Positions 36,490-45,054 of a stretch of DNA of 64,000 bases are shown in pieces (the stretch's first letter is position 1; each line of letters begins with the position of its first letter). Position numbers and translations under genes: made by a program. The notes under the pieces were generated by a model. It was not told where the DNA came from. It searched no databases and saw only the letters and a program-made list of their open reading frames with translations. Origin of the DNA: Thiomicrorhabdus chilensis DSM 12352 (GTDB lineage: Bacteria > Pseudomonadota > Gammaproteobacteria > Thiomicrospirales > Thiomicrospiraceae); contig NZ_KI519609.1 of assembly GCF_000483485.1 (NCBI RefSeq), forward strand, positions 1-64,000, given 5' to 3'.

Positions 36490-38169
36490 TCAATCTATTT
36501 CCAACTTCTTTAATCGATAGCTAAACTGCCTTGGCGTCATGTTGAGCATCAACGCGGCCTGAGTCTTATTGCCGCGGGCTTGTTGAAGCGCCTGCAATAA
36601 ACGACCGCTTTCATCCTCCGAAACACGCCAATAGGTTCGTTTATGTGATTCCGCCTGTCTGGGCAAATCATGCCATGACCCATTGCTGCCATCACCTTTA
36701 TAACCAGACTCTATGGCTCCGCTAAAGGCACCTGAAACCGAACTGCCGTCTTTCCAGACCGCTCTCTCCTCAGTGGGCTGCACACTCTGAGTATGCGTGT
36801 TAATAATACCGCTTTCTTCCTGAATGATCTTTTGCATCAAGCCATAGGTGATGAAACGGCTCTCGTCGGCCATCAGCACCGCCCTTTTCACGACATTTTC
36901 CAATTGACGTATGTTTCCAGGCCAGTCATAAGACTCTAAAAAATTCATGGCGTCACGGTCAAAAATCGCACTGGTATGGTATTCCTGATTAGCTAAATTC
37001 AGGAAATGCCTTGCCAGCAGGCGAATATCTCCTCCTCGCTCCCTAAGTGGGGGCAATTCAATGGGAAAGACATTCAAACGGTAGAACAAATCCAAGCGGA
37101 ATTTGCTGTTATTGACCGCCTCATGCAGATCCTTATGAGAAGCCACCACAATACGCGTATCGATAGGAATAGGCTTGGTGGCCCCAACCCGGGTAATGGA
37201 ATTTTCTTCCAAAACCCGCAGTAGCTTGGCCTGCAAACCAAAATCCAGATCCCCAATCTCATCCAAGAACAAGGTGCCTTGATGAGCCAGTTCGATCTTG
37301 CCCTTTTTAACCTGAGTTGCGCCGGTAAAGGCCCCTTTCTCATGGCCGAATAACTCCGATTCCAGAAGCTCACTGGGAATCGCAGCGCAGTTGATTGCCA
37401 CAAAAGGCCCGTCCTGACGTTTTGAAGACAGGTGCAACATCCTTGAAAATCGCTCTTTACCGGTTCCCGACTCACCTTTAAGGAGGACCGTGACCGTTGC
37501 ATTGGCCGCTTTTGTCAGTTTATTCAAGGCAGCCATCAAGGCTTTACTTTCGCCAATGATACCGTACTGGCTTCCTTGAGAAAGCGCCAGGGATTTAAGC
37601 TGCTCATTCTCCTCCTTAAGAATCTGGGTCTGGGTCTCCAATAAAGTATTCACCGCTAATATTTCACTGATGAAGACCGAAATAAGCTTCAACACACTGA
37701 GATCCCTATCTAAAGACCGGGAGCGGTTGCTGAGTCGGTTCACGGCAAACACGCCAATCGGCACACCGCTTCTGAAAATAGGCGTGGCAATGAATGCAAC
37801 CGGTTCTTGAGGCAAGGTGGAGCGATCCACCGTGCGACAGAGGTAATCGTCTTCACTGTCAATGTCTGGAATAATCACCGGCGTAGCCGCTTTCATGACC
37901 TTACCGGTGATGCCTTCGTTAATGGCAAATCGGCTTCTGGAAATCTCATCGGGTGTCAAACCGTAAGCATAAGCGGTATACAAAAATCCCGAGGCTTTTT
38001 CCTGCAAAAGCACGCGTCCCCTGTTCAACCCCATCTGCCTTGAAATCAAACTTAAAATGGCATGAATTGCTTTTTGCGGCTCAATGGCATTTTCAATCTG
38101 CGAGGCGGCTTCTTTGATTACCACATATTCAGAATGATTGGCGATGTCGATTTTTTCTTTCTTTGCCAT
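36490..38169 (-). CDS. NifA-like sigma-54-dependent activator (GAF-AAA-HTH)
   Basis: This is a 559-residue enhancer-binding protein. A GAF sensor spans about 20-170 and a coiled linker about 172-198. The AAA+ domain has Walker A GESGTGKE (232-239), the sigma-54 contact loop GAFTGA (279-284) and Walker B FLDEIGD (301-307). A Fis-type HTH forms the end (NKTQAALMLNMTPRQFSYR); the MTPRQ..YR pattern is typical of NifA relatives. An unusual Ser/Gly-rich linker (about 460-510) joins AAA and HTH. It most likely activates the sigma-54 promoters at 32976, 33178 and 41803. The GAF ligand is unknown. It is convergent with the rubredoxin-reductase operon. Confidence 0.92.
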   Translation of the reverse strand: MAKKEKIDIANHSEYVVIKEAASQIENAIEPQKAIHAILSLISRQMGLNRGRVLLQEKASGFLYTAYAYGLTPDEISRSRFAINEGITGKVMKAATPVIIPDIDSEDDYLCRTVDRSTLPQEPVAFIATPIFRSGVPIGVFAVNRLSNRSRSLDRDLSVLKLISVFISEILAVNTLLETQTQILKEENEQLKSLALSQGSQYGIIGESKALMAALNKLTKAANATVTVLLKGESGTGKERFSRMLHLSSKRQDGPFVAINCAAIPSELLESELFGHEKGAFTGATQVKKGKIELAHQGTLFLDEIGDLDFGLQAKLLRVLEENSITRVGATKPIPIDTRIVVASHKDLHEAVNNSKFRLDLFYRLNVFPIELPPLRERGGDIRLLARHFLNLANQEYHTSAIFDRDAMNFLESYDWPGNIRQLENVVKRAVLMADESRFITYGLMQKIIQEESGIINTHTQSVQPTEERAVWKDGSSVSGAFSGAIESGYKGDGSNGSWHDLPRQAESHKRTYWRVSEDESGRLLQALQQARGNKTQAALMLNMTPRQFSYRLKKLEID

Positions 38170-38242
38170 AAGATTTCCTTAAAATGAGACCAAAGACGGT
38201 TTAAATGTAAACGTTTATGTCCAATGAATGGGAAGTAAAATC

Positions 38243-38467
38243 ATGTCAATCTCATGCGCCCTGTATGATCAACTTGAAATTGCGGCCATGCGTAAACAAA
38301 AGGTACGCATCGTACTGGAAGGGAGCAATGCAGAAAGCACCGTCTATACGGGCCATATAAAAGACCTGTGTTGTGTCGATGGACAAGAATTTTTTGTTTC
38401 TTCAAAAAATGAAAAATGGCCATTGGAGACCATAGTTTCAATCGAAAACATTGAGTCACCCGATTAA
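38243..38467 (+). CDS. Rof/YaeO-like small protein (Rho-binding antiterminator family)
   Basis: This is a 74-residue protein starting MSISCALYDQLEIAAM behind GGAAG; a longer start at 38228 is less likely. The opening ISC..YD.LE.A and a small beta-barrel pattern (VRIVLEGS, then EFFVSS) match E. coli Rof, which binds Rho and inhibits termination. It sits between the divergent sigma-54 activator and the convergent transporter genes, an unexpected place for a Rof-like gene. It could be a local antiterminator, but the similarity is short. Confidence 0.65.
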   Translation: MSISCALYDQLEIAAMRKQKVRIVLEGSNAESTVYTGHIKDLCCVDGQEFFVSSKNEKWPLETIVSIENIESPD

Positions 38468-38488
38468 AAGGTGACTCAACTGGGTTAA

Positions 38489-39319
38489 TCACTCCATTTT
38501 CCAAGAGTAATACTTGATTAGTTTAGCGGCGATGGTGTCCAGCATATATCCGATCGCGCCAATGACCACTACGATCGCGGCAAGGGTATCGTAATCCAAG
38601 GTGTCTCTGGCATCATTGATGGCGTAACCTAATCCGGAGGTCACCCCCAAATATTCTGCAGGCACCAATACCACCCAGGCTACACCGACAGCCAATCGAA
38701 TCCCGGCAAACACATCTTGTGCGATGGCCGGCATAATGACACGACGCAACATCTGGTAACCGTCCGCACCCAGATTGCGAGCAACCTGAAACCAGTTAGG
38801 GTCAATACGTTGCACACCGTGCGCCGTACCGAACACAATCGGCCAAACCGTTGCCATCACCAGCAGGAAGATAATCGCACCGTCCCAGGTTTCAAAAGCC
38901 AAAACGGCTATCGGCATCCAGGCAAGCGGACTGATCATACGCAGGAACTGGAACGGCATATTAGCCACCTGACGCACGAACACAAAATAACCGACCAGCA
39001 CCCCAACCGGCACACCAATCACAATCCCCCAAAACAGACCATAAAGAATACGCTCAAGACTGGAGAGGATCGTATCCCATAAAAACGGGGTGCCAATCAA
39101 CTCCCACAAGGCTGTTAACGCCGGCCCCGGTGCGAATGCCGCAAAAGCCTCAGTATCGGGGTTAGATTCAATAAGAATCCCCCCTACCCACCAGAAAAAC
39201 AACAAAATACTCATACCCAAGGTGGCATTGGTAAATCCCTGCAACCAATCGGGCATCTTATTGTAAGTCGTTGCTAGCTGACCTAAATTAAATTTAGCGT
39301 TTGTCGTAACGGTACTCAC
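38489..39319 (-). CDS. ABC transporter permease (NitT/TauT type)
   Basis: This is a 276-residue inner-membrane permease with about six helices and the cytoplasmic coupling loop ARNLGADGYQMLRRVIMPA (EAA-like) typical of SsuC/NrtB/TauC permeases. It starts with GTG overlapping the stop of the binding-protein gene (GTGA), so the two are translationally coupled. It forms an importer with the genes at 39316-40569 and 40618-41403. Relatives carry nitrate, cyanate, taurine, sulfonates or bicarbonate; cyanate or a related N-compound is favoured by the cyanase context. Confidence 0.88.
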   Translation of the reverse strand: MSTVTTNAKFNLGQLATTYNKMPDWLQGFTNATLGMSILLFFWWVGGILIESNPDTEAFAAFAPGPALTALWELIGTPFLWDTILSSLERILYGLFWGIVIGVPVGVLVGYFVFVRQVANMPFQFLRMISPLAWMPIAVLAFETWDGAIIFLLVMATVWPIVFGTAHGVQRIDPNWFQVARNLGADGYQMLRRVIMPAIAQDVFAGIRLAVGVAWVVLVPAEYLGVTSGLGYAINDARDTLDYDTLAAIVVVIGAIGYMLDTIAAKLIKYYSWKME

Positions 39320-40569
39320 AATTTAAACACCTCTTCACGAATTGTAGGATTGCTTGGATCAACGCCTCTAAGCTTTTCCCACGCTCCGTATTTATCCATT
39401 GCGTTTTTAACATAGTCGTAGTTCACCAGGTCTTTGGTCACAAAATCCGTATCCAAATTCTGCAAAAACGTCGTATCTCCAGTCACAAGGGTATCCTTCA
39501 ACTGGTCCACAATAAACTTTGTGGCAGAAGGATAAGGGTAAGGGTTAAAGTCAATACGACCCACATCCCAATCATCGTGTTTAATCGCATCCGGACTCGC
39601 ATAATTTGCGCTGTCGTAATCGGTCATGGCCTTAAGTACTACCTTTGCCTTCATCGGCAAATAACGCTTACCTTCACGAGAAAGCATCTTGGCGACTTCT
39701 TCTTTATTTTCCTGGGCATACATCGCACCACGTACAACCGCATTCATCACTTTTTGTGACCATTCAGAGCGGTTATCCACATCGTCATCATGCATACACA
39801 CCACACAACATGGATGGTTTTTCCAGATATCCCCGGTGAAACGCAACATTTTCCCGCCCGCCAATACTTCACCGGCGGCATTAAACGGTTCGGCAACAAT
39901 GTAGGCATCAATCTTTTTAGCGGCCAAGGCTGGCGGCATATCCGGCGGCGGCATAATCTGCAAGTTCACCTGGTTTGGCTTCAATGGCTCCATCTGATCT
40001 TGAATAACCGGCTCCAAACCGGCATTTTTCAAGGCCATTTGCAGCACGATATTGTGCATAGAATACCAGTATGGAACCGCAATCTGCTTGCCACCCAGTT
40101 CTTCAAAACTCTCAACTCCGGTATGCTTGCCAACGACTAAACCAGAGCCGTTGGTATGAGCCCAGCCGGTAATCTTGACAGGGAAGTTATTGTTGTATCG
40201 CATCCACACTGGAATCGGTTTCAAGAAATGCACCAAATTAAATTTATGTGCTGCAAAGCCTTCAATCAAAGGCGACCAGCCGCGAATCAAAGTAGGCTTT
40301 TCGGCGGTCAAACCTTCTTCCTCGAAAAAGCCCATGCCATGCGCTACCAATAGGGCGCTGGCATCGGTAATTGGCAAATAACCGATTCTCACCACCTCAT
40401 CTGCCGGTGGCTTCATATTCGCAAACGCCTGCGAAGGCATGCTCATCGCCGCCGCCAAACCACCGGTTGCAGCTAAGCTGTCCAAAATAAACTCTCTACG
40501 GCCTTTTTGCGGATTAAACTTGTAATCCAGTCGGGCCATCTCATCATCACAATTACAATACTGACACAT
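39316..40569 (-). CDS. NrtA/CynA-like substrate-binding protein with Cys-rich N-terminus and Tat-like signal
   Basis: This is a 417-residue binding protein. The first residues, MCQYCNCDDEM, contain three Cys and precede a twin-arginine-like signal (GRREFILDSLAATGGLAAA, about 28-46). The mature domain opens VRIGYLPITDASALLVAHG, the NrtA/CmpA/SsuA pattern, and is large like nitrate, cyanate and bicarbonate binders. GGAG 8 nt before the first ATG supports this start, so the Cys cluster is probably translated; a later start at MARLDYKF has no clear ribosome binding site. The ligand is not predictable; cyanate or an organic nitrogen compound fits the neighbours. Confidence 0.85.
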   Translation of the reverse strand: MCQYCNCDDEMARLDYKFNPQKGRREFILDSLAATGGLAAAMSMPSQAFANMKPPADEVVRIGYLPITDASALLVAHGMGFFEEEGLTAEKPTLIRGWSPLIEGFAAHKFNLVHFLKPIPVWMRYNNNFPVKITGWAHTNGSGLVVGKHTGVESFEELGGKQIAVPYWYSMHNIVLQMALKNAGLEPVIQDQMEPLKPNQVNLQIMPPPDMPPALAAKKIDAYIVAEPFNAAGEVLAGGKMLRFTGDIWKNHPCCVVCMHDDDVDNRSEWSQKVMNAVVRGAMYAQENKEEVAKMLSREGKRYLPMKAKVVLKAMTDYDSANYASPDAIKHDDWDVGRIDFNPYPYPSATKFIVDQLKDTLVTGDTTFLQNLDTDFVTKDLVNYDYVKNAMDKYGAWEKLRGVDPSNPTIREEVFKL

Positions 40570-40617
40570 AATCTTTCTCCAATAAGGGTAAGGAAAACTT
40601 AAAAACTAAACTCTGCA

Positions 40618-41403
40618 TTAAGAAGCCATCTGTTCCAACTCAGACTCTTTCGCCTGATCAATCTTTTCAAACTCCGAGAACAAATACTCTTTCAGCTCAA
40701 TAAACGGCGCTTCGTTGCGATCTCGCGGATAAGGTAAATTAACATCCATGGAACCCACGATTCTGCCCGGGTTATGATTCATAATCACCACCTTGTCGGC
40801 CATGGCGACCGCCTCATCGATATCATGTGTCACCAACACCATGGTAATGCCATAATCGTGACAAATCTGTGCCACTTCGGTCTGTAACGCGGCTCTGGTA
40901 AAGGCATCCAGCGCCGAAAAGGGCTCATCCAACAGCAACACATCCGGCTCCGTTGCCAAAGAACGCGCTAACGCCACCCTTTGTTGTTGTCCGCCCGATA
41001 ATTGCTGCACGTTCTTATCTTTGTGGTCTTTCAACCCCACCATATCCAGCAACTCTTCCACACGGTCTTTCTTATCTTTGTAGGTGCCAGAAAAAACCAA
41101 GCCTAAGGCGGCGTTTTCACGCACCGTCATCCACGGATAAAGCGAAGGTTTTTGAAACATCATGTTCCACTTTGCACTGGGTTTGGTGACCGTGTGTGCG
41201 TTGATGCGAACCGATCCCTCAGAGGGCATCAACAACCCGGCAATCATTTGCAAAAGTGTCGATTTACCACAGCCGCTTCGGCCAATCAGAGCCGTTAACT
41301 GCCCTTGTGGAATGGTTAAGTTAATGTTCTCCAAGGTTGGAGAGACCTGTTTTTTATTGTAAAAATGGAATAAATCCGTAATCCAAATGTTAGCTGATCC
41401 CAT
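40618..41403 (-). CDS. ABC transporter ATPase (NitT/TauT type)
   Basis: This is a 261-residue ATPase with Walker A GRSGCGKST, Q-loop FQKPSLYPW, signature LSGGQQQRVALARS, Walker B LLLDEPFSALD and H-loop VLVTHD. It powers the permease at 38489-39319. The start at 41403 is preferred: AGGAGC lies 6 nt upstream, while the in-frame ATG at 41424 has none. It is the first gene of the importer operon (ATPase, binding protein, permease). A GG-N10-GC match just before the start is possible but would leave almost no leader. Confidence 0.93.
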   Translation of the reverse strand: MGSANIWITDLFHFYNKKQVSPTLENINLTIPQGQLTALIGRSGCGKSTLLQMIAGLLMPSEGSVRINAHTVTKPSAKWNMMFQKPSLYPWMTVRENAALGLVFSGTYKDKKDRVEELLDMVGLKDHKDKNVQQLSGGQQQRVALARSLATEPDVLLLDEPFSALDAFTRAALQTEVAQICHDYGITMVLVTHDIDEAVAMADKVVIMNHNPGRIVGSMDVNLPYPRDRNEAPFIELKEYLFSEFEKIDQAKESELEQMAS

Positions 41404-41567
41404 GATAGCTCCTAAAAATTGCATTCAGAATACCCATAACTCATATCAGGCCAATAAAACAAAAAACATAAATATCAATGGGTTAACTAAAAACAATGGC
41501 GCACACTTACACTTATGGCACCATAAAGCTACATTTATGCACTACTAATGGCGCGGTTTGGCAGTAT

Positions 41568-41587
41568 TTGTTTACAATTGTCAACAA
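41568..41587. promoter_or_regulatory. Tandem TTGTNNACAA sites between importer and porin
   Basis: TTGTTTACAA (41568-41577) and TTGTCAACAA (41578-41587) are directly adjacent; a third copy is at 41696-41705. They lie in the 446-bp gene-free region 41404-41849. Spacing and position suit an enhancer-binding activator serving both directions. Confidence 0.45.
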
Positions 41588-41692
41588 ACTACGACAGCAC
41601 CACTTTTCGTGCCCGATCCACAACCCCGTTTTTTCGGCACAATCCCGGAAAAGAGCCCACCAACATAAATTCATTTCCAGCCAATTGCAGAC

Positions 41693-41708
41693 ACTTTGTC
41701 TACAAAGT
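41693..41708. promoter_or_regulatory. Inverted repeat ACTTTG-TCTA-CAAAGT, third TTGTNNACAA site
   Basis: This is a 16-bp dyad upstream of the porin promoter. ACTTTGTCT also occurs at 33048-33056 upstream of the OsmC operon, linking the two regulatory regions. Confidence 0.45.
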
Positions 41709-41801
41709 CCGACACAAATAATGCAAAGTTAATAATGAAAACTAATTAAATACATGCAATTAACTAAGTAAGTTGTTGTTTATTTGGTAATTGTAGATAT
41801 T

Positions 41802-41818
41802 AGGCATCAGTCATGCCT
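41802..41818 (+). promoter_or_regulatory. Sigma-54 promoter candidate for the porin
   Basis: GG at 41803-41804 and GC at 41815-41816 are ten bases apart in AGGCATCAGTCATGCCT. The same bases form a dyad (TAGGCAT/ATGCCTA), so an operator is the alternative reading. Transcription would start near 41828. Confidence 0.5.
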
Positions 41819-41849
41819 AGTAATAATGGTATTTATTTAGGAGATGACC

Positions 41850-43070
41850 ATGAGAAAACGTGTATTAACAAAAAGTATTGAAACCATTCTATTTGCCTCT
41901 ACCTTAGGTCTGGGGCTGACAGGCGTGAGCAACAGCGCATCTGCCAATGAGTTTACAGACGCACTGACCGGTGGAAAACCCACTGTCGATGTTAGAGTAC
42001 GCTATGAAGGCGTCGACCAAGACACCAAAGAAGACGCCTCTGCCTTTACTGTCAGAACTCGAATTGGCTATTTAACCGGAGACTATAAAGGGTTCAACGG
42101 GTTCGTTGAAATGTCCGATACATCGTCAATTGGCGACAGACAGGACTTTTACGTTCCCAAAGGGCCTGATGCGGGTGGTGACAGTGCTAAAGCCGTTGTG
42201 CTTGACCCATCCCTTACCACACTAAATCAGGCGTGGATTGGCTACAAGTATGGAGAAACTTCACTGAAAGCCGGTAGAATGCGCGTCATCATGGACAACC
42301 GTTTTCTAGGAAACGTGGGCTGGAGACAGAAAGAGCAAATTTACAGTGGTGCAAACGTAAACACCAAAGCCATTCCCAATACCGAACTGAGCTATGCCTA
42401 CATCACCAACGTCAACAACCCAATCGGAGTTGATATTGAAATGGATAGCCATGCCGCACAAGCCGTTTTTAAAGGCATCCCGGGCGGAAAATTAACCGGT
42501 TACGGCTATTTCCTTGATTATGAAACCGGAACAGACAGCCAAACGATTGGGGTTAGATATGCCGGTAAAGCCAAGGTAAGCGACGCTTTTAACCTTATTT
42601 ACCACCTTGAATACGCCTCTCAAGACGACTATGCCGACAGCGACAACATCGGCGGCGACTACACTCGTGGAGAACTCGGAGTGCAAGTAGGTAAAGCCAC
42701 AGTATTAGTCGGTCAGGAAAAACTTGGAGGCAACGGCAGCCACGCTTTCCAAACGCCTCTGGGAACCGTTCACCTATTTAACGGTTGGGCAGACATGTTC
42801 ATAGGCCCTGTTGGTGGAACACCTGCAAACGGACTGGTAGACAACTACATCAAAGCTTCCGGCAAAGCCTTTGGCATGAAACTCGCCGCTGCCTATCACG
42901 ACTTCAGTTCAGACGTAGCCAACCAAAACTACGGAACGGAATATGATTTATTAGCGGCTAAAAAGTTCAATAAAACCTACACTGCAGGCATCAAATACGC
43001 CGCCTACACAGCAGACGACTACGCCAAAGATACCAGCAAACTGTGGATTTGGGGCGAAATGAAGTTCTAA
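41850..43070 (+). CDS. Outer-membrane porin
   Basis: This is a 406-residue protein with a signal peptide (about 1-33, ending NSASANEF) and a beta-barrel of alternating strands such as VDVRVRYEG, FTVRTRIGYL, ELSYAYITNV and IGVRYAGKAKV, ending in Phe (WIWGEMKF). It resembles alginate-export/major-porin type 16-18-strand channels. ATG 41850 is used because AGGAG abuts the earlier ATG at 41844. It is divergent from the ABC importer and shares its regulatory region; it probably supplies the outer-membrane entry for the importer's substrate (inference). Confidence 0.8.
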   Translation: MRKRVLTKSIETILFASTLGLGLTGVSNSASANEFTDALTGGKPTVDVRVRYEGVDQDTKEDASAFTVRTRIGYLTGDYKGFNGFVEMSDTSSIGDRQDFYVPKGPDAGGDSAKAVVLDPSLTTLNQAWIGYKYGETSLKAGRMRVIMDNRFLGNVGWRQKEQIYSGANVNTKAIPNTELSYAYITNVNNPIGVDIEMDSHAAQAVFKGIPGGKLTGYGYFLDYETGTDSQTIGVRYAGKAKVSDAFNLIYHLEYASQDDYADSDNIGGDYTRGELGVQVGKATVLVGQEKLGGNGSHAFQTPLGTVHLFNGWADMFIGPVGGTPANGLVDNYIKASGKAFGMKLAAAYHDFSSDVANQNYGTEYDLLAAKKFNKTYTAGIKYAAYTADDYAKDTSKLWIWGEMKF

Positions 43071-43099
43071 TCCAATCCAGCAACAATCCAAAAGCTCAG

Positions 43100-43122
43100 G
43101 CCCGTTTTTACGGGCTTTTTTT
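43100..43122 (+). terminator. Rho-independent terminator after the porin
   Basis: GCCCGT/ACGGGC stem with TTTT loop followed by T7. Confidence 0.88.
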
Positions 43123-43310
43123 ATTGATAACCATAACTCTCTACTAAACATACGTTCCAGAAAAAAACTACCCATAGAAAAAAACAAGATACGTTCACAA
43201 TCCTTTATTACCATTTAAACCTTAAAAATAGAGAACCTTCCCTACCTGCTATTCATCCATGTTCTCAGGTATAGTATTGAATTTATCGCTTTTTAATCCA
43301 AGGCTTTTGC

Positions 43311-44534
43311 ATGACCCAACCCGATAGCATTTCTATGATACTGCTGACCTTCGGCGGACTGTTTTTAATAGGTTTGGTAGCGGATCTTTTGGGCCGACAC
43401 ACCCCTTTGCCACGGGTCACCTTGCTGATTTTCACCGGTTTTTTGATTGGCCCATCGGTACTGAATTGGTTGCCCGACTTTACTCAGGATTGGTTTCCGG
43501 TATTGACCGATATTGCCTTGGCGATGATTGGCTTCATGCTGGGTCAAAATCTGACAAAGGCCAAACTGAAAACCATGGGACGGCCAATCCTAGGGATTTC
43601 AATCGGGGTGATGATCATGACGGCCAGTTTGATGTTCGTCGGCTTGATTTTGCTGGGCGCGCCCATTGAACTGGCATTAATTCTGGCGGGCATCGCACCG
43701 GCGACGGCACCGGCTCCAGTGGTGGATGTGGTTAAGGAAAGCCAGGCATCGGGGCATTTTACCGATACCTTGCTGGGAATTGTGGCGGTGGATGATGCTT
43801 GGGGCTTGTTGCTGTTCAGTTTTCTGCTGGTCGCGGCCTCGATTCTGGCCGGCAACCATGGCGCCATACACACCTTGGAAAGCGGCCTTTGGGAAATTAC
43901 CGGGGCGGTGTTGCTGGGGCTGTTTTTAGGTTTTCCGATGGCCTACATCACCAGCCACCTTTACCCAGGAAAGTCGTCACAAGCCGAGGTACTCGGACTG
44001 GTTCTGCTGTGCGCAGGGTTGGCCGAATGGCTTGAGGTTTCCTATATCGTGTCGGCCATGACCATGGGAACCGTTGTCGCCAATTTTACCCGCCATCACC
44101 GTCATCGCCCATTTGATGAACTCGAAACGCTAGAGTGGCCTATGCTGATTCTGTTCTTTTTGCTGGCGGGGGCAACCTTGCAGTTGGATGCGCTTTATCA
44201 GGTTGGTTTTATCGGCTTGGGTTATATCGCCTTTCGCATTCTTGGCCGCATCAGCGGTTCCTATCTAGGCGCACTCTGGGCAGGACAAAAAAGCGGGGAA
44301 TATCGTTGGATGGGCTTGGCGATGCTGCCCCATGCGGGGATTCCCATCGGCATGGCGCTGCTGGCCACTCAAAGCTTTCCGGAACTTCAAAACACCATTT
44401 TGGCGGTGATTCTGGGGTCCACCATTGTGTTTGAACTCTTAGGCCCACCACTGACCCGAATTTTGCTGATTCGCAGCGGGGAGGCCAAACCGCGTCATAA
44501 AAGACACGAAAACCAGACAGAATTCAGCGATTGA
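43311..44534 (+). CDS. Cation:proton antiporter (CPA family)
   Basis: This is a 407-residue membrane protein with 11-13 helices, opening with DLLGRHTPLPRVTLLIFTGFLIGPSVL, the CPA Na+/H+ exchanger pattern. A helix with GIAPATAPAPVVDVV and another with GIVAVDDAWGLLLFS carry acidic residues suited to ion exchange. There is no C-terminal TrkA-N or cNMP domain. It is monocistronic, between the porin terminator and the convergent monooxygenase gene. Ion specificity (Na+ or K+) is not readable. Confidence 0.83.
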   Translation: MTQPDSISMILLTFGGLFLIGLVADLLGRHTPLPRVTLLIFTGFLIGPSVLNWLPDFTQDWFPVLTDIALAMIGFMLGQNLTKAKLKTMGRPILGISIGVMIMTASLMFVGLILLGAPIELALILAGIAPATAPAPVVDVVKESQASGHFTDTLLGIVAVDDAWGLLLFSFLLVAASILAGNHGAIHTLESGLWEITGAVLLGLFLGFPMAYITSHLYPGKSSQAEVLGLVLLCAGLAEWLEVSYIVSAMTMGTVVANFTRHHRHRPFDELETLEWPMLILFFLLAGATLQLDALYQVGFIGLGYIAFRILGRISGSYLGALWAGQKSGEYRWMGLAMLPHAGIPIGMALLATQSFPELQNTILAVILGSTIVFELLGPPLTRILLIRSGEAKPRHKRHENQTEFSD

Positions 44535-44569
44535 TTCTTACATAGGGTACCTAATAGACCCAACGCAAA

Positions 44570-44917
44570 TCACAGCTCTGGAGCATCATAATGCTCGGGC
44601 TCGTCGGTGTACACGCACACATTCCAGTCCGCCGCCAGGCCGTCTTCCGCAAGACAATAACGGTTGAAGAAATCCACAATCTCCTGACGCTGACAATGGG
44701 CTTCAAACGCCGCCATATTGGCCCAGATCTCATTGAACACAATCGGAAAGCTGCTGCCTTCGGCAAACGGACTGGCGATGTGCCGAGTGACCCGATATTG
44801 CAAACAGCCGTCTTCACGCAGGGTATTCGGTTCCAAAGACTGCAAGACCTTGAAAAGTTCGGTTTCTTTGCCCGCTTTGGGCAAAAACTGCGCCAGGCAG
44901 TAGACTTTTGATGACAT
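44570..44917 (-). CDS. Antibiotic biosynthesis monooxygenase-domain protein (YgiN-like)
   Basis: This is a 115-residue ferredoxin-like protein with the ABM pattern: AQFLPKAGKETELFKVLQSLEPNTLREDGCLQY, FNEIWANMAAFEAHCQ. Such proteins are dimeric quinol monooxygenases or haem-degrading relatives acting in redox stress. ATG 44917 follows GGAG. It is divergent from cmoM, with a 17-bp palindrome (44980-44996) between them. Confidence 0.78.
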   Translation of the reverse strand: MSSKVYCLAQFLPKAGKETELFKVLQSLEPNTLREDGCLQYRVTRHIASPFAEGSSFPIVFNEIWANMAAFEAHCQRQEIVDFFNRYCLAEDGLAADWNVCVYTDEPEHYDAPEL

Positions 44918-44979
44918 CGGCTTCTCCGCTTGATTCAATTGAATGCATTGGCCGTTAAGATAACCAAAGCGCAACGGAT

Positions 44980-44996
44980 AAGCAAACCGTTTGCTT
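44980..44996. repeat. 17-bp palindrome between divergent genes
   Basis: AAGCAAAC C GTTTGCTT, between the YgiN-like gene and cmoM. It is an operator candidate with no other support. Confidence 0.3.
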
Positions 44997-45054
44997 GTGT
45001 CTTATATGTTTTAAAAAAATCACGCAAGGTTCGGCATGAAGATAAAATACCCCC

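Noticed and set aside
41409-41425. GG-N10-GC match directly before the importer ATPase gene
   Set aside because: Transcription would begin within the ribosome binding site, leaving almost no leader.
31893-43070. Reading the island as a recent genomic island
   Set aside because: No integrase, tRNA target, direct repeats or transposase flank it, and it contains the genome-wide CAGGCCTG motif.
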